From Marinobacter sp. F3R08 (GTDB lineage Bacteria > Pseudomonadota > Gammaproteobacteria > Pseudomonadales > Oleiphilaceae), in assembly GCF_018860425.1 (NCBI RefSeq), contig NZ_JAHKPI010000002.1, positions 62,001-126,000 on the forward strand: a DNA stretch of 64,000 nt. Direction: 5' to 3'. The notes beneath the pieces were generated by a model, which was not told the DNA's origin, made no database searches, and was given only the letters and a program-made list of their open reading frames with translations. Shown here piece by piece: positions 34,752 to 42,693 of the stretch (position 1 is its first letter; each line of letters starts with the position of its first letter). The position numbers were made by a program, and so were the translations under genes.

Positions 34752-35120
34752 ATGGGCGCACAAACCCGCGTTGTTGAAAACAATGCACAACTATCCTTCG
34801 GGATGGATTATTGGCTGGAGATCAAACGACCTCCTTGCTGGACTGATGCAAATATCGAGAGGCTTCGTTCTAAGCTGCTCGTGACCACTGTCAGGGAAAT
34901 CGCCGACCGGCGAACTTCCAAGAGAGTGGTCACTCAAGCCTGGGACTGGATTCTTTCCGATGACGTGCATCCGTTCTCTTTTCGTGTTTGCTGCGATTCT
35001 GAAGATTTGGACCCGCTGAAAATGCGAGAGGCCCTTGTTTCGCTATACCGGACGCTTTCGCGTCGGGAGCTGGCGGTCAAGGTTGACCTTGAGGCATTGC
35101 AAAAGGTCGCAAACGCTTAA
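34752..35120 (+). CDS. Unknown soluble protein
   Basis: 122 residues, Arg-rich, starting MGAQTRVVENNAQ. No motif recognised. It is last before the ssb leader. Confidence 0.6.
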   Translation: MGAQTRVVENNAQLSFGMDYWLEIKRPPCWTDANIERLRSKLLVTTVREIADRRTSKRVVTQAWDWILSDDVHPFSFRVCCDSEDLDPLKMREALVSLYRTLSRRELAVKVDLEALQKVANA

Positions 35121-35126
35121 AGTCAC

Positions 35127-35230
35127 AACCCATTGGGGGCCGAATCTCCCCGATGGGGTTCGGCTTCCTAGTTCGGAAATACTCTGCTCGAAGGGATTAA
35201 AACCCTCATGGAGCGCAGTAATTCACACTC
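35127..35230 (+). promoter_or_regulatory. Family A leader, copy 14, upstream of ssb
   Basis: AACCCAT-GGGGGCCGAATCTCCCC-ATGGGGTT hairpin. It is followed by another hairpin with arms CTGCTC/GAGCGCAG. The ssb start lies unusually far (over 130 bases) downstream; an 18-codon frame starting at 35209 might be a remnant leader gene. Confidence 0.6.
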
Positions 35231-35310
35231 ACTTGCACTTAAACCAAATCAAGCAGGGCGATAATGGACGCAAGTTTTGATCGCTCATACACATTTAAGG
35301 GAGATACGTT

Positions 35311-35850
35311 ATGTCTCGCGGCGTTAACAAAGTCATTCTGATCGGTAATCTCGGTCAGGAACCCGATACACGCTACACCCCGAGTGGCAGCGCAGTCGTC
35401 AATCTCAACCTGGCTACTGATGAAAGCTACAAGGATCGTCAAACTGGTCAGATGGTTCCCAAAACCGAATGGCACAGAGTGGTGATCTTCGGGAAAGTGG
35501 CTGAAGTTGCCGGCCAATATCTTCACAAAGGTTCGAAGGTATACATTGAAGGCAAGCTGCAGACACGTAAATGGCAGAACAAAGAAGGTCAGGATGTCTA
35601 CACAACGGAAGTTGTGGTCGATATCAACGGACAGATGCAGATGCTGGACAGTCGTAGTGATGGCCAGAGCAATGCTGGTAATGCACAGCAAAGCGGCGGT
35701 CGGAATGATGGCTACAGCAATCAGCCTCCTCAGCAACGGCAGAGTGCAGCTCCTCAGAACGCGGGAGCGCATGCAGCTGGAGCCGGGCAGCCAGACTGGG
35801 ATGATGATATCCCCTTCGCCGCATACATGAAGGGCGTTGTCTGGATTTAA
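35311..35850 (+). CDS. ssb: Single-stranded DNA-binding protein
   Basis: 179 residues: an OB fold ([47 protein letters not shown]) over residues 1-110, then a Gly/Gln/Asn-rich linker. The usual acidic tip WDDDIPF is present but is not terminal: ten more residues ([10 protein letters not shown]) follow. The tip normally docks partner proteins, so this extension could change docking. Likely works with Bet and Exo and coats transferred single strands. Confidence 0.93.
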   Translation: MSRGVNKVILIGNLGQEPDTRYTPSGSAVVNLNLATDESYKDRQTGQMVPKTEWHRVVIFGKVAEVAGQYLHKGSKVYIEGKLQTRKWQNKEGQDVYTTEVVVDINGQMQMLDSRSDGQSNAGNAQQSGGRNDGYSNQPPQQRQSAAPQNAGAHAAGAGQPDWDDDIPFAAYMKGVVWI

Positions 35851-35887
35851 CCTTCAAGGTGTGGGGTAACCCGCGCTGCTTCTCACT

Positions 35888-35949
35888 AACCCACCGGGGT
35901 ATCTTGTCCCGCTGGGGCATAGGTACCTCGACTGATTTCAGAGGTACTT
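35888..35949 (+). promoter_or_regulatory. Family A leader, copy 15
   Basis: AACCCACCGGGG-/CCCGCTGGGGC hairpin followed by a perfect GGTACCTC/GAGGTACT hairpin holding the ribosome site. Confidence 0.8.
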
Positions 35950-36150
35950 ATGAAAAATCTCAGCAACGTGTTAGTCGCAATTGGTTTGCTGCTCATATTT
36001 TCCGTTTTGGGAATCGATATTGATCAGCAGGGAGCCGCTGCGACAGCGCTCGGTTTTCTTGCAGTAGGCTACCTGGTTGCCGCTGCAGGCATCGCAATCT
36101 CGATGGCCCATGACTCTACCAGCCCTCTATCTGAGATGGAGGTGTTCTGA
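35950..36150 (+). CDS. Small two-span membrane protein
   Basis: 66 residues with segments at about 6-23 and 31-52. Stop overlaps the next start (TGATG). Unknown function. Confidence 0.55.
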   Translation: MKNLSNVLVAIGLLLIFSVLGIDIDQQGAAATALGFLAVGYLVAAAGIAISMAHDSTSPLSEMEVF

Positions 36151-36428
36151 TGGATCTGGTCACTCAAACAATCGGGATTCGCTGTCGTGCAGCGATTCTC
36201 AAGGTCGAACGCGACTCAGATCGAATACGGTCTAAGTTCCGGCGATACGAGATGACTGAGGCTGATAAGCGCACCACCCTTGAGGTTCGCGCCTATCGTC
36301 TTGGCCAGCAATTTCGGAGTTACAGCCATGATCCATTCATTGAGTGGAATCACCCGATGGCGAAGGATCTCTCAAAAAGCTTCCGCATGGGAGCAGGGCA
36401 GATTCAATCGCAATCGTCAGCAGCATAG
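36150..36428 (+). CDS. Small basic protein
   Basis: 92 residues, Arg/Lys-rich (RIRSKFRRYEMTEADKR), translationally coupled to the membrane protein before it. Possibly nucleic-acid-binding; not recognised. Confidence 0.5.
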   Translation: MDLVTQTIGIRCRAAILKVERDSDRIRSKFRRYEMTEADKRTTLEVRAYRLGQQFRSYSHDPFIEWNHPMAKDLSKSFRMGAGQIQSQSSAA

Positions 36429-36438
36429 GAGATTCGAT

Positions 36439-36636
36439 ATGTATCGTTATAGCGAAATCGTCATCTCCTGTGACGGCCTTGGTGAGTTGGTGCTCTTTCG
36501 GACAGCATCGAATACTCGGGCACAGTCTTTTCGCCGGCAAATGTCGGCAAGGACAGTGTTTGGGGCGAAGCCGACCATTAGAGACATCATTTCCAGTCAG
36601 CGAAAGGAAACTGGCGTTCTGCAGAAAGCAATCTGA
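36439..36636 (+). CDS. Small basic protein
   Basis: 65 residues from the ATG at 36439 with AGGAGA upstream; MYRYSEIVISCDGLGELVLF then a basic C-terminus. Ends at a terminator. Unknown. Confidence 0.55.
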   Translation: MYRYSEIVISCDGLGELVLFRTASNTRAQSFRRQMSARTVFGAKPTIRDIISSQRKETGVLQKAI

Positions 36637-36665
36637 GAGCTGGCCTTCGGGCCGCTCTCTTTCTC
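36635..36665 (+). terminator. Terminator
   Basis: GAGAGC-GGCC/GGGCC-GCTCTC around TTCG, followed by TTTCT. Confidence 0.8.
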
Positions 36666-36698
36666 AAGTCCATTTTAGAAGTGGGTTTCAGAAAGAGA

Positions 36699-36763
36699 GA
36701 TTTTGTGCCCCTGGCACGAAACGGGTAGCTGACCCGACCTACTACTGGTAAGTCCAGCAATTC
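36699..36763 (+). promoter_or_regulatory. Family B leader RNA, copy 5
   Basis: P1 GTGCC/GGCAC (36705-36709, 36713-36717), GAAA, P2 CGGG/CCCG with loop TAGCTGA (36722-36736), CAGC at 36755-36758. Directly after a terminator. Confidence 0.75.
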
Positions 36764-36766
36764 AAA

Positions 36767-36828
36767 AACCCATCAGGGGTGACTTCCCCTGGTGGGGAAG
36801 TTGCCTCCCGAAGAACACGGAGCGCAAC
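36767..36828 (+). promoter_or_regulatory. Family A leader, copy 16
   Basis: ACCCATCAGGGG-/CCCCTGGTGGGG hairpin; then GTTGC-CTCC/GGAG-GCAAC, a long stem that places the ribosome site and start inside pairing. Confidence 0.82.
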
Positions 36829-37308
36829 ATGAATAACTCTCAATTCGAGACAAAGCTCACCATACGTTGGTGGGCAAACGATGAGTCCAATGATCAGATC
36901 AATGAGTCGGACAAAGGTTCGCTCTTTGACTATTCAATGGACGTGATCAGCTCAATGGTTTCTAGCGGTTTGACTGAAGGAGATCTTGGTATCACGGTGA
37001 TTGGCGATGAACATTGCGCCTATCTCGGCTACTGGGAATTCAAGGAACAAACTAACGAAGCCAAAACATATTCACTGCCGTTCGGCGTGAATCTCCAAAT
37101 ATCCAGCGATGGTGCTGGCCAAATGTCCTCTGAGCTGGCTAAGCAGTTCAGCCTTGAGGATGGCCTTATCGATGAGAAGGGCGAGGCCACTGCTGACGCG
37201 CTGGAAGCTCTGCTTCTTGCCATGGGTTGTGCTGGTGTCGACTTGGATGATCCCAAGATTGTCTCAGCGCTCACATCTGCTGTTGACCAAATTGGCCAAA
37301 ACATGTGA
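36829..37308 (+). CDS. Unknown acidic protein
   Basis: 159 residues beginning MNNSQFETKLTIRWW, strongly acidic. No family recognised. Opens a unit controlled by B+A leaders and is followed by a small gene 12 bases on. Confidence 0.6.
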   Translation: MNNSQFETKLTIRWWANDESNDQINESDKGSLFDYSMDVISSMVSSGLTEGDLGITVIGDEHCAYLGYWEFKEQTNEAKTYSLPFGVNLQISSDGAGQMSSELAKQFSLEDGLIDEKGEATADALEALLLAMGCAGVDLDDPKIVSALTSAVDQIGQNM

Positions 37309-37320
37309 GGAAATAGCGAC

Positions 37321-37563
37321 ATGGACAATGAAGCTGCAATAACCCCTCAGCGCCTCAAAATTGAGGATGCTGGCGGGGTCTGGGGATATGCCTGGTGCAT
37401 GTTCCGGGCCTGGCGCGGGAAGTATCACATGGACATTGAGCGCCGTGTGATTGTCCGCAAGGACTTTGAAAACTGGCGTGACTGCTTTGATGCGGAAAGC
37501 CGGTTTCTCAAAAGCCACTGGGGATACGACTCAGTAGAGTTTGTCTCCATTTGCCAAGCCTAA
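37321..37563 (+). CDS. Small unknown protein
   Basis: 80 residues rich in Trp and Arg (WGYAWCMFRAWRGKYHM). Unknown; same unit as the preceding gene. Confidence 0.55.
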   Translation: MDNEAAITPQRLKIEDAGGVWGYAWCMFRAWRGKYHMDIERRVIVRKDFENWRDCFDAESRFLKSHWGYDSVEFVSICQA

Positions 37564-37569
37564 AACACT

Positions 37570-37631
37570 AACCCAACGCGGGTGCGATGCACCCGCTGGG
37601 TGTGTCGTGCCTGCCTGTTCAGGAGGCACCT
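37570..37631 (+). promoter_or_regulatory. Family A leader, copy 17
   Basis: AACCCAACGCGGGTG-/CACCCGCTGGGT hairpin with loop CGATG and a GTGCCT/AGG-GGCAC hairpin covering the ribosome site. Confidence 0.82.
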
Positions 37632-38657
37632 ATGCTCAACAATCAAATCGCGCTCTTCGATCTCACGGACTTCGAAGAGGAGGTCATCGAGAAACCGGAT
37701 CTGGATTCTTATGACATCGTGATTGTCGCGATGAGCGGCGGGAAGGATTCTCTGGCGAGTTTGTTGGATCTCATCGAGGCGGGCGTTCCGCTCTCCAAAA
37801 TTGAGATGTGGCACCACTCGGTCGATGGCCGGGGGGAGGACGCCAACCCGCTTTTCGACTGGCCAGTGACCGAAAGTTACTGTGAAAAACTCGCAGAAGC
37901 GCTCGGAATCCCGCTGTACTTCAGCTGGAAGCAAGGTGGACTAGAGGGGGAGATGCTTCGTGAGAACTCTCTTACTCGCCCAACCAGCTTTCAAACACCT
38001 GATGGTACTTTTGAGGCCGGTGGTGAGAGTGGAAAACCGTCGACAAGGCGGAAGTTTCCTCAGCTCGCCGCGTCTCTGAATACAAGATGGTGTTCAGCGG
38101 TTTTCCGAACGCATTAAATTGTCAAAAAAAGCCAAACCCGTTTCGCCCATAAGCGAACGCTGTTTGTAACCGGGGAACGTGCCGAGGAAAGTGCGGCCCG
38201 CTCGAAGTATAAAACCTTCGAACCCCACCGTGCAGACCGGCGTCACGGCCGATCCAAACGGCATGTGGATGCATACCGCCCGGTCCATTCGTGGTCTGAG
38301 CAGGAAGTGTGGGACATCATCAAACGGCATGGGATTAACCCCCATCCGGCCTACAAGTTGGGCTGGGGTCGCTTGAGCTGTATGACCTGCATTTTTGGAT
38401 CTGCAGCCCAATGGGCAAGCGTTAAAGCCATCGATCCAGATCGGTTTGAGCGCATTGCTGCCTACGAGGAAGAGTTCGGGGTAACCATTCATAGAACTGA
38501 ATCGGTTCGCCAGCGCGTTGAAAAGGCCAAACCTTACGACACGCTTGATCCATTGCTCATCGAGCAGGCTCTCAGCACGGAGTACCTGGAACCCATCATT
38601 GTGGAGAACTGGGAACTGCCAGCGGGAGCCTTTGGTGAAAGCAACGGCCCGACTTAA
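37632..38657 (+). pseudogene. PAPS-reductase-family protein interrupted by an in-frame TAA
   Basis: Both halves are in the same frame. Residues 1-161 carry the PP-loop MSGGKDSLAS and a long reductase-like domain, and end at TAA 38115-38117. Reading past the stop gives RTLFVTGERAEESAARSKY, then RPVHSWSEQEVWDIIKR and CMTCIFGSAAQWAS, all family features. The expected protein is about 340 residues. The lesion may be a nonsense change or nearby compensating indels; seven As at 38123-38129 lie just after it. The fragment from 38265 has no ribosome site. Members of this family in mobile elements are of unknown sulfur-transfer role. Confidence 0.75.
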
Positions 38658-38720
38658 CCCCTCTGCCGGGTGCCATTCGGCACCTGGTCATCCCCCCAAC
38701 ATTTACTGGAGCTATTCGGT
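38656..38720 (+). promoter_or_regulatory. Family A leader, copy 18 (diverged)
   Basis: Starts AACCCCTCT; the stem pairs GCCGGGTGCC with GGCACCTGGT around ATTC. A GGAG site lies before the ATG at 38721. Confidence 0.6.
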
Positions 38721-38927
38721 ATGTGCCAACAGCGCAAAGAGGATCTTTTCGAGTGTCCCGAGCTACTGCCAGATGAGATGAAATCGCTCATTGAGCATTA
38801 CAGCATCGAGATCGAAGAAAGAGATCCCAACGAGGTTTGCCGGGAATTCCTGGCGGCTGCCAACGAGCATGGATACACCTTTGACTGGGGACTGGATGGG
38901 CAACCGTTCGGGCTTCAGGAAAAGTAA
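38721..38927 (+). CDS. Small acidic protein, paralogue of the protein at 16341
   Basis: 68 residues. The N-terminal DLFECPELLPDEM and the CREFLAAANEHGYTFDWGLDG segment match the gene at 16341. Role unknown. Confidence 0.65.
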   Translation: MCQQRKEDLFECPELLPDEMKSLIEHYSIEIEERDPNEVCREFLAAANEHGYTFDWGLDGQPFGLQEK

Positions 38928-38996
38928 ATCTACTGCTTACCAACCCACCAGATCTGCGATGCTCCGGCATTCGTGTCTGCCAACTACAGGTGAACT

Positions 38997-39089
38997 ATGA
39001 ATTTTGATTTGCAGGCTATTGGGGCCTTCGTGCAATTCGCACCGCTTGCCATCGGTTTACTGCTGATGATCCCAAAGCGAAATCCGTAA
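38997..39089 (+). CDS. 30-residue membrane microprotein
   Basis: MNFDLQAIGAFVQFAPLAIG and ten more residues ending in a basic tail (PKRNP). One membrane span. AGGTGA lies 5 bases upstream. Its size makes this tentative. Confidence 0.45.
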   Translation: MNFDLQAIGAFVQFAPLAIGLLLMIPKRNP

Positions 39090-39095
39090 CGATCA

Positions 39096-39201
39096 TAACC
39101 CACCCAAGAGCGTCCATACGGGACGTTCGTTCTGATTACACAAACCTCGCGTTCAATCTAGCCCCTGGGCTGGGTAGTTCGCCCTACAAAAGGAAAATAC
39201 T
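39096..39201 (+). promoter_or_regulatory. Family A-like leader, diverged
   Basis: AACCCA near the start can pair with TGGGT about 75 bases later; an inner hairpin AGCGTCC/GGACGTT is clear. The second ribosome-site hairpin is not obvious. Confidence 0.4.
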
Positions 39202-39696
39202 ATGTCTATCATCACGTTCAACATGCGCGACCTGAAACCTTTGGCTGAAGAGCTGGAGAAAGCTGCGGAATACGCTCCAACAATGGATCTTCTGTTCGAC
39301 CCGGAGAACCATATTGATGGGGTGATTCTTGATGCCCAAGGCCGCACTGAAGAACAGGTGAATACGGCTGGCGGATTCTTCTGGCCATCTGATAAGAACA
39401 TTCGTAAAGGGGCTATCGGTCCCTGCCTTCAGTTGGTGGGTGATCAGGGCGTTTACCTGATCACCAATGCCAAGTTCGAAGATAAGTCATCACCGGTCTC
39501 GCGAGGCACGGTGGCGTATGCCAAAGGCTGCGACCCCAAAAAGGATGATGATTTCTACGAGAATAAGAGGGCCCTTTTCGGAGGCGACGATGGGAGTGTC
39601 ACGATTCCGTATCAGTGGTACCTCATGGCCAAGGAGAAGGGTAAGCGAGTGTTCAAGGTCAAGTTGACAGAAACCAGCGTGAGCATTGTGGTATAG
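39202..39696 (+). CDS. DUF3085-like protein
   Basis: 164 residues. The middle (GPCLQLVGDQGVYLITNA, then VAYAKGCDPKKD) resembles DUF3085 proteins of plasmids as I recall them. Soluble, no catalytic motif seen. Confidence 0.6.
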   Translation: MSIITFNMRDLKPLAEELEKAAEYAPTMDLLFDPENHIDGVILDAQGRTEEQVNTAGGFFWPSDKNIRKGAIGPCLQLVGDQGVYLITNAKFEDKSSPVSRGTVAYAKGCDPKKDDDFYENKRALFGGDDGSVTIPYQWYLMAKEKGKRVFKVKLTETSVSIVV

Positions 39697-39697
39697 C

Positions 39698-39730
39698 CTT
39701 AACCCCGGACGACTTCGGTCGTCTGGGGAA
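39698..39730 (+). terminator. Hairpin with CTTCGG loop
   Basis: AACCCCGGACGA-CTTCGG-TCGTCTGGGG, similar to the hairpin after nrdJ. It precedes the next B leader. Confidence 0.6.
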
Positions 39731-39835
39731 CTTCCACCAGTTCCAAGGGTGAATGCGTGGTTTTAAGCAAAAAAATCGCTGCAACCTTGGTACATCAGTG
39801 GCCGACTGCTTTTAGTATGTATGTTACGAGTCTCT

Positions 39836-39923
39836 TCCGGTTTGTGGTGACAAACCCGAACGGATTCACTCCCCAGCGGAGCGATCAGGCAGCTGACCTG
39901 GATCTTTGATCAAGCACAGCAAT
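39836..39923 (+). promoter_or_regulatory. Family B leader RNA, copy 6 (long subtype)
   Basis: P1 GGTTTG/CAAACC (39839-39856), CTCC/GGAG hairpin, P2 CAGG/CCTG with loop CAGCTGA (39886-39900), CAGC 39917-39920. From about 39865 to 39921 it is base-identical to copy 3. Confidence 0.78.
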
Positions 39924-39929
39924 TCACCA

Positions 39930-40007
39930 CTGCCCCGAGGGCTTCTAGCCCTCGACAGGGCAGATGTCTCCTTCGAGGTGGTTAAAACAACCTGGAGAAG
40001 GAGATAT
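39930..40007 (+). promoter_or_regulatory. Family A leader, copy 19
   Basis: TGCCC-GAGGG/CCCTCG-GGGCA hairpin with loop CTTCTAG, then a hairpin before the GGAGAAGGAGA ribosome site. Confidence 0.7.
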
Positions 40008-40349
40008 ATGGAAAATAAGTCAAATCACACATCAATTAGCACAATCAATGAGGTCTGCGGCGTACTTGCCTTAATCAAAGGCGCTGAGCTGTGGCTTCTT
40101 GCAAACGCCTTTGGCGTTCCACTTCTAATGATCGGATTCGCAATGGTCTACTTTGCAGTCCGTTCCAAATCGTCCGATGAGCCATTTCGCTCATTCCCTA
40201 CTGTATTCAGCGTCTGCGCGTCCGTATTCGTCGGTGCTTTTCAGACTGAGTATACGGTCGAGTTAGCGATCGTATCTGGCTATATCGGATTCATTTCGTT
40301 CGCCATCAAGTTGTACTTGGAGGCGGAGAATGCACATAATAAAGAGTGA
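40008..40349 (+). CDS. Membrane protein of unknown function
   Basis: 113 residues from the ATG after AAGGAG. Three or four hydrophobic stretches between residues 15 and 105. No family recognised. Confidence 0.55.
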   Translation: MENKSNHTSISTINEVCGVLALIKGAELWLLANAFGVPLLMIGFAMVYFAVRSKSSDEPFRSFPTVFSVCASVFVGAFQTEYTVELAIVSGYIGFISFAIKLYLEAENAHNKE

Positions 40350-40375
40350 GCAATTTTATGTTTATGGAGATCACG

Positions 40376-40474
40376 ATGCATTGGGTTCACGTTACTGGCC
40401 TGGTCGTGCTGATCGTCGGAACAGGGCTAACCGTTTATTACCTGGATATCAGGAAGAACAAGCCTAAGCACTAA
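40376..40474 (+). CDS. 32-residue membrane microprotein
   Basis: MHWVHVTGLVVLIVGTG followed by a basic tail (DIRKNKPKH), one membrane span. The ATG at 40376 has GGAG nearby; an in-frame ATG at 40358 is possible. Confidence 0.45.
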   Translation: MHWVHVTGLVVLIVGTGLTVYYLDIRKNKPKH

Positions 40475-40516
40475 CTCTTTTAATGTGACTTAGAGATAAC
40501 TCTATTTCACGTTTCC

Positions 40517-40653
40517 TACCCAGCAGGGGGTTCTATTCCCCTTCTGGGGATAGTTTCCCCTGTTAAACCTCTGGTCGGGGTATCCCTAAGCCTCCCTGCC
40601 AGGGGAGTTTTGGGATACCTCGACTGGAATCCCAAACTAACAGGAGAAACACT
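40517..40653 (+). promoter_or_regulatory. Family A leader, copy 20, followed by a second complex hairpin
   Basis: ACCCAGCAGGGGG-/CCCCTTCTGGGGA is a standard A hairpin. Downstream GGTATCCC/GGGATACC (about 40578-40619) encloses CTCCC/GGGGAG, a second nested stem. The primase gene follows. Confidence 0.65.
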
Positions 40654-42105
40654 ATGTCTGGATTTTATCCCACCAAAGAAGTCCGAGAAAAAGCCCGAGG
40701 AAACTGGGTTGCCATCTTGGCAGCCATGATCCCTGAGATCGAGCCGGCGCTACAAAAGCAGGGTCGTGGCCATGTGACATGCCCGATGCCCGGTCACGTA
40801 AGTAAGGGAAAGAAGTTTCGGGTCTTTAAGGACGTGAACGAAACAGGCGGTGCAATCTGCACATGCAACAGCTGGAACGAGGGCTTCAACGTCCTCATGG
40901 ACTACCACGGTTGGGACTTCGAAGAAACGAAGGAGCACATTGGTAGATTCCTCCAGATGGAGAAGGTTGTCCCCCGAGCTGAAAGGGAACAAAAGCACAA
41001 CCAGCATGCTGCTCAAACTGCACCTGAAGAGACGGAGCCAGCTCCGACTCAAAGCGCCGTTGAATACGGTCACGCCATTGAGCAAGAAGCAATGGCAATC
41101 TTCGCCGACGAGGACCTAAGTAGCTTGGCTCAAGAGTCTCAACCGGAAACGGTTAATGAGGCAACGGAGTTGAGTAAATCAGGCCCGGAGTTGGCACAGG
41201 TCAGCACAGCAGTGGCACCAGAGCCGCAATCTCAGCAACAGCCGGTAGAAGAGCAGCAATCTCCTCCGGTAACGATCGCTGATATCTACAAGGCTAAGCC
41301 ATGGCTCGCGGCAACAGCTGAGGAGTTGGCGGAGCAGAGGAAGCGCGATGAACTCTATCAGGCACACTTGGTAGAGCGAATCGAGAAACTCTGGGACCAC
41401 GCGCTTACGCTAGATTCACCGGGCGCGGAGCCTGCAAGGGCGTACATGAGGAATCGTCAAGTCTCGATACGAGGCTTGAACCTGACTCACTCCCTGCGGT
41501 TTGTTCCGAAACTGGTGTACCGCGATGAAGACGGCAATAACCTGGGTGATCATCCGGCAATTATTGCGGCCATCAGGGATAAGGACGGAAAGCTGGTAAC
41601 TCTGCATCGTACTTATCTCACTAAAAACGGCAAAAAAGCCCGAGTACCATCTGCTAAGAAAATGATGCCTGTTCCCAACGAGAAAGACGTAGTTGGAGGA
41701 GCGATTCGCCTCGGTGAACCTCAGGATGGTGTTGTTGGAGTAGCAGAAGGCTTGGAGACCGCTTTGTCGGTTTACCGAGCAACCGGCCAAATGGTCTGGT
41801 CGCTGGTTTCGTGCTCAATCCTTCAGGGGTTTGAGCCTCCAGCCGGTACAAAGGTTGTTGTTCACTGGGCAGATAAGGATCGCAGTGCAGCTGGCGAACT
41901 CGCTGATGCTGTTCTGCGGGAGCGGCTGGAACCACGGGGCATCAAAGTGGTGACCATGCTTCCGGCTGTTCCGATTCCGATTCGAGCCAAAGGTGTTGAT
42001 TGGAACGACGTGCTGATTAGCCAAGGTCTTTTCGGGTTTCCCCGCAAAGAGTACCTAATGAACCTGTGCAGAAAACCACAGGGAGGTCACCGGCATGTCA
42101 GCTGA
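40654..42105 (+). CDS. Primase-like zinc-ribbon/Toprim protein
   Basis: 483 residues. The N-terminal part has C-x-M-PGH and CTC zinc-ligand-like residues (HVTCPMPGH, ICTCNSW) as in phage-type primases. After a Gln/Glu/Pro-rich linker, residues about 240-460 hold a DUF7146-Toprim_3-like unit: TLDSPGAEPARAYMRNR, GVAEGLETALSVY (the Toprim Glu motif) and VVVHWADKDRS (the DxD motif). Such proteins prime DNA synthesis on transferred or replicating single strands. It overlaps the next gene's start by 11 bases. Confidence 0.82.
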   Translation: MSGFYPTKEVREKARGNWVAILAAMIPEIEPALQKQGRGHVTCPMPGHVSKGKKFRVFKDVNETGGAICTCNSWNEGFNVLMDYHGWDFEETKEHIGRFLQMEKVVPRAEREQKHNQHAAQTAPEETEPAPTQSAVEYGHAIEQEAMAIFADEDLSSLAQESQPETVNEATELSKSGPELAQVSTAVAPEPQSQQQPVEEQQSPPVTIADIYKAKPWLAATAEELAEQRKRDELYQAHLVERIEKLWDHALTLDSPGAEPARAYMRNRQVSIRGLNLTHSLRFVPKLVYRDEDGNNLGDHPAIIAAIRDKDGKLVTLHRTYLTKNGKKARVPSAKKMMPVPNEKDVVGGAIRLGEPQDGVVGVAEGLETALSVYRATGQMVWSLVSCSILQGFEPPAGTKVVVHWADKDRSAAGELADAVLRERLEPRGIKVVTMLPAVPIPIRAKGVDWNDVLISQGLFGFPRKEYLMNLCRKPQGGHRHVS

Positions 42106-42407
42106 TCAACCTACAGTGAAACGTTCGCAGCACTTGGTTGACTACAATGCGCTTAGCACGGAGCCGGGTGGTCCCGGCCCCCTTTGCCCCGCCTCCGGGG
42201 TGGCAGGGGTCCGAGGCCACGTACCGTAAACGCATTCGGGACGCGCTTCTGCAGAAACGTGACCGGTACCAACAATTGCTAGCGTTGATACATAGGGAAA
42301 CATCAGGTGTCGCCTGTAAAAAGGCGGCATTTGTTGGTCCCTACGCTGATGCAGCGAAAGAGGTCTATGAAGCTCTCAAAGCTGAATCAATCAACGCCGC
42401 CGCATGA
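42095..42407 (+). pseudogene. Small gene with an apparent +1 frameshift
   Basis: ATG at 42095 has GGGAGG 8 bases upstream and starts MSADQPTVKRSQHLVDYNAL. After about 25 codons the convincing frame moves by +1 and continues PAPFAPPPGWQGSEATYRK to a stop at 42407 (KAESINAAA). The switch falls in a G/C-run region (about 42160-42185). It could be a real frameshift mutation, sequencing error or programmed +1 event on CCC. The joined product would be about 103 residues, unknown function. Confidence 0.5.
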
Positions 42408-42416
42408 GGAGGTATT

Positions 42417-42569
42417 ATGTCGAATCGAGCGCAAAGAGCAGAACAGAGAGGGTCCGGGACTTCGGTCCACTGGCCCGATCTGGTTTTACCGCCGATTAAT
42501 TTGTACAGCGTTCCTTTATTGGACAGCGCTGGGCAACATCGGCCAGAAAAGTCCCAGGGTCATTCATGA
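42417..42569 (+). CDS. 50-residue microprotein
   Basis: MSNRAQRAEQRGSGTSVHWP plus 30 residues, starting 5 bases after a GAGGAGG site that follows the frameshifted gene. Basic N-terminus. The stop lies inside the terminator stem. Confidence 0.45.
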   Translation: MSNRAQRAEQRGSGTSVHWPDLVLPPINLYSVPLLDSAGQHRPEKSQGHS

Positions 42570-42588
42570 CCTTGGGATTTTTTTTTGT
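42552..42588 (+). terminator. Rho-independent terminator
   Basis: CCCA-GGTCAT pairs with ATGACC-TGGG, followed by nine Ts. Confidence 0.93.
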
Positions 42589-42693
42589 ACCGAGAAAAAA
42601 GAGCTTTCGTCACTTAAACAGCAGCCACTTTCTAAAAAGGTTTTTTCAGAGTCGTAAGATAGGCAGTATCAAATTCGACTGCAGGAAATCGCA

